Part shown: positions 11,771 to 21,658 of the stretch, one piece after another | Layout: each line of letters opens with the position of its first letter | Numbering within the stretch: the stretch's first letter is position 1 | Assembly: GCA_964030475.1 (NCBI GenBank) | Contig: CAXIPT010000002.1 | Span: forward strand, 1,438,519 to 1,502,518 | Reading direction: 5' to 3' | DNA: 64,000 nucleotides | From: Tethya wilhelma | Lineage: Eukaryota; Porifera; Demospongiae; Tethyida; Tethyidae | Program-made: the position numbers and the translations under genes | Notes under the pieces: model-generated | The model's input: the letters and a program-made list of their open reading frames with translations, nothing else | Databases searched by the model: none | Told to the model about the DNA's origin: nothing

Positions 11771-12442
11771 CACGTGAGATTGGCGACCAGGCTCCCCCCT
11801 TTCCTTTCCGTACTATCTGAGAGGGGGGAGCCTGGGAACGAGGCTAGACAGGTTGTCTTAGCTGGGATCATCATGACAGCTGCCCGAGTGGATGCATAGC
11901 ATACTGCACAGGGAGCATTATGACGATGACCACCTTGTAAGGGAACAACATATTCAGTTCCAACCAAATAGCTGTGGTCTCTCACTCCACTAGCAAATGT
12001 TGGGGTGTATTCTGGGTCTTCTGGCATACAGAGATAGTTTGCAGCACCTCCATGTTGAGTATAAGGACTCCCTCCAGCTCTTCCTTGGTAAATCAGTTCA
12101 GTTCCTGATGGGCAGGAGCTCTTCCCCCACCTGGTGTATGTGACTCCAGCGGTGATGGGACCAGGTGGACCTTGTTCTCCAGTAGCTCCTTGTGGTCCAG
12201 GTGGTCCCTGTGGTCCAGGGGCTCCATCTCTTCCATCACGACCATCTCGTCCTCTCAGAATCTCAATGTAGGGAGCAGTGTTGACATTATTTAGTGAAAA
12301 ATTGCTGTCATTCACTGGCACACCTGTAGTGAAGATGAATTTTGGTGGTGTTCACCATTAGGATAGCATGTTGCTTCGACTAACCTTGTATTAGAACCAA
12401 ACTGTAGATGAGAAGGATTGCAAATTTGAACACTTTCATCAT
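11770..12442 (-). pseudogene. short-chain collagen gene, copy 1, 3' end lost
   Basis: Exon 1 (12385-12442, or ATG at 12439 giving the family's 55 nt) encodes a signal peptide (KVFKFAILLIYSLVLIQ). A 61-bp GT-AG intron follows, then exon 2 from 12323. Exon 2 has the leader [20 protein letters not shown], a collagen block of about 11 Gly-X-Y triplets opened by [10 protein letters not shown], and the first half of the cysteine-rich domain as far as [12 protein letters not shown]. The frame then enters a MITE-like sequence (about 11778-11846) and stops within it. Roughly the last 75 residues present in the paralogues, including five of the ten cysteines, are absent here and in the DNA beyond. A TATA-like CTTATAAAC lies at about 12496-12504. 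Probably a recent truncated copy; a short secreted product cannot be excluded. Confidence 0.75.
11776..11846. mobile_element. small MITE-like insertion in collagen copy 1
   Basis: A 70-bp sequence with inverted 'ccaggctccccc' / 'ggggggagcctgg' arms and the same 'gaacgaggcta' edge as the foldback element at 9808. The left edge is incomplete. It marks the exact place where homology to the other collagen genes ends. Confidence 0.6.
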
Positions 12443-13091
12443 TTTGTTTTAAGCAATCAACCTTCTTCCTCTCTCAATTTAACCAATCTGCTTGTTGTTT
12501 ATAAGAAGAGAGTCTTTTACTCACCCTAGTTCTGCCCGTACATTGTTAAGTCCTGATGTTGTTTTTATACCGTTCCCAATCATGCATCTTAATTCCTTAG
12601 TAAATACCTTGCTAGTAGTGTACATGTATGCTTACTTAATCACAAAGTATGTGGGATGGTACAGTACACGTGGTACATGTATGTGTGGAAAGCAGTCTCA
12701 GAAACAGTGCCATGATTGTTTGTTCTAAGAGGTCTAATATTATATATAGTTATGTATTACCTTGTCATTAATTCATTTTGTTCTTTGTGGTGTGATCTAT
12801 GTGAACATGTACATAATGTCTAATCTAGAGGTCATGTTAGTACCTTGGAGAAATAGGTATGGAGACAGAATTCTAGAGTGTCTACAAGTAACAATGTCCA
12901 TTGACCTTCATTAAGGTAGTTTCAGTTATCTGCGCCTTACTAATTAATGTAATTGGTGTAGCTAATTATGTTACAGACCAGAGGATTCACAACAAATGTT
13001 TTCACTAATAATACAACTATGGTTAAAATCTGGTTATGCTACATACTCAGGGACAGCTATATTTGTCCCATATGGCATCCATATAGATGTA

Positions 13092-13648
13092 CACATATAG
13101 GTATGTGGCGCTCTCTCACGGAAGTGATTTTAGTTGGTCCAAAATCAATTTTGAATGGTCATGTATAATATTATGTCATCGGAATGTAATTATTTCACAT
13201 AATTCCAAACATCTCAGTTCATTGCTAACGTCCATGTGTCTGATTTCACCAAATAAAGCGCTCGAAAGCCAAGGATTAAAAGTGGAGGGGAGGCAAAAAA
13301 GAGGCTTAATAGCTCAAGAAGCAAACATACTCAAGTTCCAGAAGCGTTGCATAGGCAATGAATGGAGTTGAGAATGCGCTGATGCTTGTTCCCAGGCTCA
13401 AAACTTCTCGTGGTGATGCAAACTTTATTGCTACTGACTGTCTTTGAAATAAATGTGAAGTGCTTACCATCTGCTGCTGTTGTGAGGAGTCCAAGCTGCC
13501 ATCAGCCTGGCATTTTTGTCCAAAACTGCCGTATTCCATGCAAACTTGTACCCATAGTTAATTTTTGTGCGTACTTGTGATCTGCTTGTGGCTTCATTAC
13601 GTAATGTAATTTTGAGTTTACTTCCGCTTCCGTGAGAGAGCACCTTTA
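13092..13648. mobile_element. 550-bp insertion with GTGCTCTCTCACGGAAG ends
   Basis: 'ggcgctctctcacggaagtg' on the left is inverted as 'cttccgtgagagagcacc' on the right. The flanking DNA (12835-13090 and 13650-13700) lines up without the insert with 15360-15690 downstream of the neighbouring collagen gene. The insert is therefore a later arrival in one duplicated unit. No transposase motif was seen inside. Confidence 0.55.
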
Positions 13649-13746
13649 GTATTACGTACAATACTAACAAATATTTAGAGTCTGTTGCTAATCTAAAGAG
13701 TCATTATGACAAGTCATTGTTGTGTTAATCAATGTGAAACTTCAAT

Positions 13747-14636
13747 TTATTTAGTGCACACAACACAATTCAGTTCTTTCTGAGCGTCATATGGAGGACA
13801 TGACATTCCATTGCAGGCAGCTTCAACATGATGGAACAGAGCACCAAGTGTACCAGCAGCACTTCCTGGGATGGAGTCTTGGTCTTTGTCAACACATTCA
13901 AACATTGTACGATGAAAACCACGATATTCTGCCATGAGGTAGCCATAGTACTCCCTGGTCCAGGATTGAGGACAGGTGGTTCTAGCTGGGATCATTATGA
14001 CAGCTGCCCGAGTGGATGCTAAGCATACTGCACAGGGGACATTGTGACTATTTTTACTATTTTGTATTGGAGCTTGATACTCAGCTCCATAGACATAGCT
14101 GTGGTCTCTCACTCCACTTTGGAATGGAAGCGTGTACTCTGGGTCTAGAGGCATACAAAGGTAGTTTGTTGCACCTCCTTGATCATTGTACCAACTCCCT
14201 CCAGCTTTTCCTTGGTAAACCAGTTCAGTTCCTGATGGGCAGGAACTCTTCCCCCACCTGGTGTATGTGACTCCAGCGGTGATGGGACCAGGTGGACCTT
14301 GTTCTCCAGTAGCTCCTTGTGGTCCAGGTGGTCCCTGTTCTCCTTGAGGACCTGGTACTCCTGTATTTGGCCCAGGTAGACCATGTGGTCCCTGTGGTCC
14401 AGGGGCTCCATCTCTTCCATCACGACCATCTCGTCCTCTCAGTATCTCAATGTAGGGAGACGTGTTAGCACTTGTCAGAGAAAGATTAGTTTCATTCACA
14501 GGTGATGCTGCACATGTAAAAAAATTTCATAGTAATTATAATTTTATACTTTAGTATAATTTATCAAAAATCTTTTCTCACAATTTATCATTGCTGCACT
14601 GCAAAGCAAGATTGTTAAAAATGCTGACACTGCCAT
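13747..14636 (-). CDS. short-chain collagen C4-like / spongin-type protein, copy 2
   Basis: Exon 1 is 14582-14636 (55 nt), a 74-bp GT-AG intron follows, and exon 2 is 14507-13747; total 271 residues. The signal peptide is [18 protein letters not shown], followed by a short linker with N-glycosylation-like NETNLSL. The triple-helix block opens [10 protein letters not shown] and has about 17 Gly-X-Y triplets with one break (GPNTG). A C-terminal domain of about 165 residues follows, starting [15 protein letters not shown]. It has ten cysteines, including VPCAVC and the terminal NCVVCTK. Expected role: secreted, trimeric matrix collagen of the spongin short-chain family, whose C-terminal domain has been related to the collagen IV NC1. 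The promoter has TATA (14735-14744), a forkhead-type TGTTTAC (14753-14759) and TGATGTCA (14800-14807). Start chosen for the signal peptide and the exon length shared with the paralogues. Confidence 0.88.
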
Positions 14637-14734
14637 ATTCTTCTTGCTGTTGATCTTGTTCTCTTTGCCAATTCTCCAGCTAGTTGAATATTTTGCCTTC
14701 AAAAATTTGGTTTGCCTAGTGCCCTAGTCTGGGT

Positions 14735-14807
14735 CTTTTTATATGCTTACGGTGTTTACTGTTGGTGTGAAGATGTGACTTGCATGGGCTGACATAAAAT
14801 GATGTCA
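14735..14807 (-). promoter_or_regulatory. collagen copy 2 promoter: TATA, Fox-type and CRE-like sites
   Basis: In gene orientation: TGATGTCA-type site, then a GTAAACA site, then ATATAAAAA about 100 nt before the ATG. The same order and similar spacing occur in copies 3, 4 and 6, which argues for selection or recent shared origin. Factor names are inferred from the motifs. Confidence 0.6.
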
Positions 14808-15083
14808 TGAAACTCGAATGGCCTGCAGTAAACTCTACTCCTGGAAACATCTGGAACACATTTTTATTGTTGTTGTGGTGAGAAAAACCACTGTGTTTCT
14901 TTAATTACAAATATATAACAGTTTACAAGATTTTCTACATGTGAATGACTGATTTATGTATGTATCATAAGCAAAGCCTTTATGTTTATTGGCAATAAAA
15001 GGTTCTATAATATTCATGTACATTTAAAGTGTGCATCTACAAAGCAAGTTTGTAATTCATCCTTATGTTATCAATTTTGTGAT

Positions 15084-15199
15084 CTATTTAGTGCACACCA
15101 CACAGTTCAGTTCCTTCTCAGTGTCACTGTATGGAGGACATGGCATCCATTACAGCTAGCTTCAACGTAATAGAACAGGGGACCATCAGCACTTCCTGA
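15084..15199 (-). pseudogene. 3' relic of a short-chain collagen gene
   Basis: Only the last 38 codons remain (SADGPLFYYVEASCNG then the CPPY and ELNCVVCTK region). A single-base deletion at the codon after CNG shifts the frame. Homology stops abruptly at about 15199. It lies downstream of copy 2 in the spacer, evidence of at least one more ancestral gene here. Confidence 0.75.
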
Positions 15200-15728
15200 C
15201 ATGATCTGTGTGTGTTGCCGGAAACTTAGTAAAATCTGCCAATCATAGAGTTTTTGATTGACAATCCACCAAGTTTTATTCCTGACAATATTTTGTGCTA
15301 TATAGTAGACTCTATGTCATTAATTGAATTTCATAATCTCCAATATAGAAGTTCTGAATGGTTAATGCTTAGAAAGATAGCTATGGCCAAATAATTCCAG
15401 AGTATCTACAAGTAACCATGTCATTAAGGTAGTATCAGTTATCCGAGTGCACTTTCCAGTACTTGGTGAGTAATATGACTTACGAGTTGCAAGCAAATGC
15501 TTTTCTTTTTACTAGTAAAACATTATTAAGACAACAACTATGGTTCTAGTTTAATTGCTACATACATGTACAGTATACAATGATATAGTTAAGTGTTCCA
15601 TATATATGACATCCACATAATATACATGTATACGTTAATATTATAATACCGACAAATATTTAGAGTCCTTTGCTAATCTAAAGGAGTCACTGATTTAAGC
15701 CATTTTGTTTGAATGTGAAGCTTAAATC

Positions 15729-16597
15729 TTATTTAGTGCACACCACACAATTCAGTTCCTTCTGAGGGTCATATGGAGGACATGGCATTCCATTGCAGGC
15801 AGCTTCAACATGATAAAACAGAGCACCATCTCTATCAGCAGAACTTCCTGAAATGGACTGCTGGTCTTTGTCAATACATTCAAACATTGTACGTTGATAG
15901 ATGCGGCGAGATGACATGAGGTAGCCATAGTACTCCCTGGTCCAGGATTGAGGACAGGTGGTCTTAGCTGGGATCATCATGACAGCTGCCCGAGTGGATG
16001 CATAGCATACTGCGCAGGGGACATTGTGATTATGGCTACCTTGTAGTGGACTTTCGTACTCAGTTCCATACACATAGCTGTTGCCACTCACTCCACTTGT
16101 GAATGGAAGAGTGTACTCTGGGTCTAGAGGCATACAGAGGTAGTTTGCACCACCTCCAGTATGACTCAACCAACTCCCTCCAGCTTTTCCTTGGTAAACT
16201 AGTTCAGTTCCTGTTGGGCAGGAGCTCTTCCCCCACCTGGTGTATGTGACTCCAGCGATGATGGGACCAGGTGGACCTTGTTCTCCAGTAGCTCCTTGCA
16301 GCCCAGGTGGTCCCTGTTCTCCTTGAGGACCTGGTACTCCTGTATTTGGCCCAGGTAGACCACGTGGTCCCTGTGGTCCAGGGGCTCCATCTCTTCCATC
16401 ACGACCATCTCGTCCTCTCAGAATCTCAATGTACGTGTTAGCACTTGTCAGAGAAAGATTGGTATCATTCACAGGTGATGCTGTGTAAATATTTCGTAGT
16501 AATTTTGTACTTAACAGTCAATTGTCAATAATCTTTTCTTACCATTTAGCATTGTCACACTGCAAAACAGGAGTGTTAAAACTGCTGACAATACCAT
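15729..16597 (-). CDS. short-chain collagen C4-like / spongin-type protein, copy 3
   Basis: Exon 1 is 16543-16597 (55 nt), the intron 62 bp, exon 2 16480-15729; total 268 residues. The signal peptide is MVLSAVLTLLFCSVTMLN. The leader lacks the AP before YIEILRG that most paralogues have. The collagen block resembles copy 2 in length and keeps the GPNTG break, with GLQGATG replacing GPQGATG. The C-terminal domain is complete with ten cysteines and the invariant [10 protein letters not shown]. Copies 2 and 3 also share upstream (14770-14910 vs 16720-16860) and downstream sequence, so they come from one segmental duplication. Promoter: TATAAATA type (16693-16701), TGTTTAT (16711-16717), TGATGTCA (16744-16751). 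Confidence 0.88.
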
Positions 16598-16692
16598 TCT
16601 TCTTGCTGTTGAACTTGTCTTTTTGTCGATTCTCCAGTTGAACGTTTTGTTTCCTTCAATGGTTCGTTTCACTAGTGCCAAAAACTTGGGTC

Positions 16693-16751
16693 TTATTTAT
16701 AGTGTGAGGGTGTTTATGGTTGATTGTGACTGATGTAAATATGTGATGTCA
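16693..16751 (-). promoter_or_regulatory. collagen copy 3 promoter
   Basis: TATAAATA box about 100 nt before the ATG, preceded by ATAAACA (forkhead-type) and TGATGTCA (CRE-like), in the order seen in copies 2, 4 and 6. Confidence 0.55.
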
Positions 16752-17061
16752 TGAACAAACTCTAATGGCTTGCTGTAAACTCTACTCTTGGCAACATGCA
16801 GCTGGAACACATTTTCATTGTTGTTGTGGTAGACAAAACCACTGTGTTTCTATAATTACGATTATTTACTTTATTACCTCTAGGTAATTCATATATATGT
16901 ACCATATAAAATTAGCTTTTTGTATATAATAGTAAAATTAATTATAATATCAATCCCTACATCTAAAAGTTCATTTAAAATTGTGTACAACTTATATAGG
17001 TGAATTTTTTCTGTAGGAGTTTATTGTCTTATTCTTTAATAGGATCTCTTCAATTTCTGAT

Positions 17062-17963
17062 CTATTTAGTGCATACCACACAGTTCAGTTCTTTCTCAGG
17101 GTCATATGGAGGACATGGCATTCCATAGCAGCTAGCTTCAACATGATAAAACAGAACACCATTTATATCAGGGGCACTTCCTGGAATGGAGTCTTGGTCT
17201 TTATCAACACATTCAAACATTGTACGTGACCGAGGGTCATTGGATGTTCCTCTATATGATGACATGAGGTAGCCATAGTACTCCCTGGTCCAGGATTGAG
17301 GACAGGTGGTCTTAGCTGGGATCATCATGACAGCTGCCCGAGTGGATGCATAGCATACTGCACAAGGGACATTGTGATTGTGACTTCCTTGTATTGGGCC
17401 TTCATACTCAGCTCCAAACACATAGCTTTGGTCTCTAACTCCATTGACTGATCTCAGAGTGTACTCTGGGTCTAGAGGCATACAGAGGTAGTTGGCTCCA
17501 CCTCCTCTATGAGTGTAATGACTCCCTCCAGCTCTTCCTTCGTAAAGCAGTTCAGTTCCTGGTGGGCAGGTCGTCTTTCCCCACCTGGTGTATGTGACTC
17601 CAGCACTGGTGGGACCAGGTGGACCTTGTTCTCCAGTAGCTCCTTGTGGTCCAGGGGCTCCATCTCTTCCATCACGACCATCTCGTCCTCTCAGAATCTC
17701 AATGTAGGGAGCAGTGTTAGCACTTGTCAGAGAACGATTGGTATCATTGACAGGTGATGCTGTGGGAGCAAAATGTTTAATTGCATTAAGTTAGAGGTAA
17801 TGCGGAAGTTAAATTTTCACAGTTTTAATTTTTGTATATTCGAACTGCATACGAAATATACGAAAATTTCCACCATACGAAAATTTCCCGCTATACAGTT
17901 AATCCTACCTTCCATCATTGCAACACTACAGAGGAGGACTGTTAAAACTGCTGATAGTGGCAT
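17062..17963 (-). CDS. short-chain collagen C4-like / spongin-type protein, copy 4
   Basis: Exon 1 is 17909-17963 (55 nt; signal peptide MPLSAVLTVLLCSVAMME), exon 2 17759-17062; total 250 residues. The frame is open throughout, although it has no internal ATG until the middle of exon 2. It has the shortest triple helix of the cluster, about nine Gly-X-Y triplets, again opened by [10 protein letters not shown]. The C-terminal domain starts YTRWGKTTCPPGTELLY and keeps the ten cysteines. The 149-bp intron is more than twice the length of most siblings because a piece of the TATAGCGGGAAATTTTCG-type MITE sits in it (about 17838-17900). Promoter: TATAAATA (18078-18086), TGTTTAC (18096-18102), TGATGTCA (18138-18145). 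Confidence 0.87.
17838..17900 (-). mobile_element. MITE fragment inside a collagen intron
   Basis: 'actgtatagcgggaaatttt' reads on the minus strand and matches the end of the element at 59313-59491 and the start of the one at 8352. It leaves both splice sites intact. Confidence 0.55.
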
Positions 17964-18077
17964 TCTCCTTCCAGTAGGATGAGTTTGGTTTCTTTGAGGT
18001 TTTGTCATAACTTTTGCTTGTTCTCTTCTTCTTGATGTTTACCTCTGATGCCTGACTTTTCTCGTTAAAGGACTGTC

Positions 18078-18145
18078 TTATTTATAGGGTGATGGTGTTT
18101 ACTGCTGACAGTACTAGTTGTGCTTAGTGACTCAATGTGATGTCA
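18078..18145 (-). promoter_or_regulatory. collagen copy 4 promoter
   Basis: TATAAATA box, GTAAACA (forkhead-type) and TGATGTCATGA (CRE-like) in the cluster's standard order. The ATG lies about 115 nt downstream of the TATA box. Confidence 0.55.
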
Positions 18146-18499
18146 TGAAATAAGATCTGTCCTCTGGAGTGTGTAATGCATGAGAATCATACAGCCCACA
18201 TGGCCATCAGTATTGTTGTGATAGAACACAACATGTATAGACGGAAAACTGTTGTACAGAAGTTATAACTTTTGTTTGTTATCCTACACTATAACAACCA
18301 CTTTATGTCTACTAAAGAGTTATGCGTTTTATTTTACGTTCGTGTTTGCCTATTTGCCACATACATTTGATAGGCCAAGTCGCCACAAAGAAATTATTAT
18401 TCTACTTAACATATTGACAACTATTGGGAATGCATGAATATAATTTTTTGTTCAAACAAAAGTAGCTTATTGTTTTTCTGTGGTAGTAGATGTTCCAAT

Positions 18500-19369
18500 C
18501 TATTTAGTGCACACCACACAATTCAGTTCTTTGTTGGGGTCATATGGAGGACATGCCATTCCATTGCAACTAGCTTCAACATGATAGATCACAGCACCAT
18601 TTGTATCAGCAGCACTTCCTGGAATGGAGTCTTGGTCTTTGTCAATACATTCAAACATTAAACGTGACCGATCCTGTCCTCTATATGATGACATGAGGTA
18701 GCCATAGTACTCCCTGGTCCAGGATTGAGGACAGGTGGTCTTAGCTGGGATCATCATGACAGCTGCCCGAGTGGATGTATAGCATACTGCACAGGGGACA
18801 TTGTGATTGTGACTTCCTTGTATTGGACCTTCATACTCAGTTCCATATACATAGCTGTGATCCCTAACTCCGCTAACATACCTCAATGTATACTCTGGGC
18901 TTTCAGGCATACAGAGGATGTTTGCTCCACCTCCTCGGTGAGTAAAGTGGCTCCCTCCAGCTCTTCCTTGGTAAATCAGTTCAGTTCCTGATGGGCAGGA
19001 GCTCTTCCCCCACCTGGTGTATGTGACTCTAGCAGCACCTCTGGGACCAGGTGGACCTCTATAACCAGTAGCACCCTGAGGTCCAAGTGCTCCTTGTGGC
19101 CCCTGTGGACCTGGTACTCCTGTACTTGGCCCAGGTGGTCCCTGTGGTCCTGGGGATCCATCTCTTCCATCACGACCATCTCGTCCTCTCAGAATCTCAA
19201 TGTAGGGAGCAGTGTTAGCACTTGTCAGAGAACGATTGGTGTCATTGACAGGTCCACCTGTAGAAAGATTGCAATTAGAATTAAAGTTGGTCCTTTCGAT
19301 GGGAACATTTATACCTTCTATGAGAGCTGAGGTGAATATCGTGAAAATTGTAAAGATAAGTATCTTCAT
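18500..19369 (-). CDS. short-chain collagen C4-like / spongin-type protein, copy 5
   Basis: Exon 1 is 19315-19369 (55 nt; signal peptide MKILIFTIFTIFTSALIE), exon 2 19257-18500; 270 residues when spliced. The 57-bp intron is a multiple of three and has no stop, so an unspliced message would add 19 residues and stay in frame. An in-frame ATG at 19435 lies only about 10 nt from the TATA box (TATAAAAA, about 19441-19450) and is unlikely to be transcribed, which favours the ATG at 19369. The collagen block is about 17 triplets with a GPSTG break and a divergent end (GYRGPPGPRGAARV). The C-terminal domain is complete with ten cysteines. Its promoter lacks the obvious Fox/CRE pair of its neighbours and its signal peptide is unlike copies 2-4, so regulation may differ. 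Confidence 0.87.
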   Translation of the reverse strand: MKILIFTIFTIFTSALIEGINVPIERTNFNSNCNLSTGGPVNDTNRSLTSANTAPYIEILRGRDGRDGRDGSPGPQGPPGPSTGVPGPQGPQGALGPQGATGYRGPPGPRGAARVTYTRWGKSSCPSGTELIYQGRAGGSHFTHRGGGANILCMPESPEYTLRYVSGVRDHSYVYGTEYEGPIQGSHNHNVPCAVCYTSTRAAVMMIPAKTTCPQSWTREYYGYLMSSYRGQDRSRLMFECIDKDQDSIPGSAADTNGAVIYHVEASCNGMACPPYDPNKELNCVVCTK

Positions 19370-19835
19370 TTTCCTTTGAAGGTTGTTTTGTTTTATCATA
19401 GACTTGGTATTTTTAGGTGTGTTTGGAACTTTCATGCCTCTTTTTATAGCTAGTCCTTTGCTCTTTCCTTAAACTGTTCCAGTTGTGTACAGAATGAACA
19501 TATATCCACCCAAACATCCATAGTATATGTATTTAGCTTATGCCGTACACACACATCTCTCCACAAGATATGAAGACCCAAACGTGTGTCCATGTGTATA
19601 TGATAAAGTAAATTACCGGTCTCTGGGTGAAGATAATGTTAATTCTTCTTTGATGTTAAAAGCTTGTTAAACAGAATTTTAAATTTCCATTAACCTCATT
19701 CATTAACCTGCTTGGATAAAGTTTCAGTTATCTGCACCACCATTCCAGACTTAATTGTTAGTGTCTGCTGACCCCATAAAATCTGACATTAAACCCATTT
19801 AGAAACTATTTTCAGTTGGTTGTCCCTTAGATAAA

Positions 19836-19900
19836 CACCAGGTGGACCTTACTCATCAGTAGCTCCTATATAGATCTTCGTGGTCAGGGTGGTTCAGCCC
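19836..19900 (-). pseudogene. degraded collagen Gly-X-Y relic
   Basis: 'accaggtggaccttactcat' followed by 'cagtagctcct' and 'tggtcagggtggttc' is a decayed version of the Pro-Gly coding stretch of the neighbours. The cysteine-rich domain cannot be traced. It suggests another lost copy between copies 5 and 6. Confidence 0.5.
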
Positions 19901-20294
19901 TGTTTAGCTTGTAAACCAAGCTCAGCAAAGGCTACTTACTGTAGTCAGTTTGTGTGTGTATGATTGATCAAAGAATATAGAAGTAAAATGTTAGATACAA
20001 ACCTTCAATATTTTTTTCCAGAAAATTTAGTTTACATGTTTAGCTATAATGGGAAATCCCCATTTTTGGGGGGGGGTTGAACAGGCTATTTTGTAGACCA
20101 CGCGCAATGCATGCACATACTGAGTATGACTCATGATTGAAAACACTACAGCTTGCTATGTACCAACTGACATTTCAAAACATTACGTATAGTATACAAC
20201 TAAACTTGTGATTGCATGTCCATGTTCATATTAACGCTAGATCACTAACTTTGTGTTTTTGTCATACGAGTATTTCACACAGTTATGTTATAGC

Positions 20295-21189
20295 CTATTT
20301 AGTGCACACCACACAATTGAGCTCTTTTTGAGTGTCATATGGAGGACATGGCATTCCATTGCAGGTAGCTTCAACATGATAGAACACAGCGCCATTTGTA
20401 TTTGCTGAGCTTCCTGGAATGGATTCTTGGTCTTGGTCAACACATTCAAACATTGTACGTCCCTCAGTTTTGTGAGCTGTCATGAGGTAGCCATAATACT
20501 CCCTGGTCCAGGATTGAGGACAGGTGGTCTTAGCTGGGATCATTATGACAGCTGCCCGAGTGGATGCATAGCATATTGCACAGGGGACATTGTGGTCTTG
20601 GGTACCTTGTATTGGTGATTGGTACTCAGCTCCATAGACATAGCTCTGGTCTCTCACTCCATTTATAAATCTCAGAGTGTACTCTGGGTCTTCTGGCATA
20701 CAGAGGTAGTTTGCTCCACCTCCTTGATTGTACCAAGTCCCTCCAGCTCTTCCTTGGTAAACCAGTTCAGTTCCTGATGGGCAGGAGCTCTTCCCCCACC
20801 TGGTGTATGTGACTCCAGCACTGGTGGGACCAGGTGGACCTTGTAATCCAGGTGGACCTTGTTCTCCAGTAGCTCCCTGTGGTCCAGGGCCTCCATCTCT
20901 TCCATCACGACCATCTCGTCCTCTCAGAATCTCAATGTAGGGAGCAGTGTTAGCACTTGTCAGAGAAAGATTGGTGTCATTGACTGGTCCACCTGTAGAA
21001 ATTAGGATCAAATAGATGCAATTGCATAATAATGTAACCTTGTAAGCAAGACTTTCCAAAGTTGGCTAAATTCATTAACCCAATCAGTTCTAGGAAGCTA
21101 ATATTAATGCACGTATTTTAGCACTCCATTTTACCTTTTATCAGTGCAATATTGCAAAGTAGAAATATTATAGCTAGAAGAGAAAACAT
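20295..21189 (-). CDS. short-chain collagen C4-like / spongin-type protein, copy 6
   Basis: Exon 1 is 21135-21189 (55 nt; signal peptide [18 protein letters not shown]), exon 2 20992-20295, intron 142 bp; total 250 residues. The collagen block has about 11 triplets opened by [10 protein letters not shown] with no break. The C-terminal domain is complete, with ten cysteines, VPCAIC in place of VPCAVC and the terminal CVVCTK. Promoter: TATAAAA (21299-21305), TGTTTAC (21315-21321) and, unlike its siblings, two perfect CRE palindromes TGACGTCA (21371-21378 and 21398-21405). It is the most upstream intact member in transcription order. Secreted matrix collagen by family. Confidence 0.88.
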
Positions 21190-21298
21190 TCTCTTGCTGA
21201 GGTTTCCTTTCTTTGGTGACTGTTGGTTCGTGTCCTTTATGGAGAGAAAAATTTATTTTCTTTGTTTCTATCTGTCCTTCAAGTTTTGTAGAGAGACG

Positions 21299-21405
21299 TT
21301 TTATAGCATGGCGATGTTTACTGTTGACAGAGGTGGACAACTGACTTACAAGTTACGTCTGAATACACTATGACGTCAAATTGATTTTGGTTTGGTTTGA
21401 CGTCA
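21299..21405 (-). promoter_or_regulatory. collagen copy 6 promoter with two perfect CREs
   Basis: TATA box, forkhead-type GTAAACA and two exact TGACGTCA palindromes 27 bp apart. The siblings have a single, one-base-off TGATGTCA. CREB/ATF-type control is an inference from the motif. Confidence 0.55.
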
Positions 21406-21658
21406 CTGTGATTGTGTATGTGGATTGTTGAGAAGATTTAACGTAAACCGGATGCTTAAAAATTTCTGTGTTTCTCAGTGTGTTTAGCTACCATGAGTTG
21501 AGCATACAATAAATCAAAAGTTGTAATATAATCTTGCTTAAAGACACTAATTTTGTAATGTAGTATCTCTTTTCATTAGCATTCCAAATCTAATTGCTTC
21601 ATTTCATGATGTCACAAATCAGCTAAAGCACTTAAGCTTTGCCCCAAGCACTTATAAG

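Noticed and set aside
12190..20930. RGD cell-adhesion motif in the collagen leader
   Set aside because: The sequence is RGRDGRDG; no Arg-Gly-Asp tripeptide occurs, so integrin binding by this motif is not supported.
13800..21000. Second open frames inside the collagen exons (beginning [12 protein letters not shown] on the minus strand, and Trp/Ser-rich frames on the plus strand)
   Set aside because: They recur in every copy only because the Gly-X-Y coding sequence is repetitive and stop-poor in other frames; they stop within the exon and have no splice or start context.
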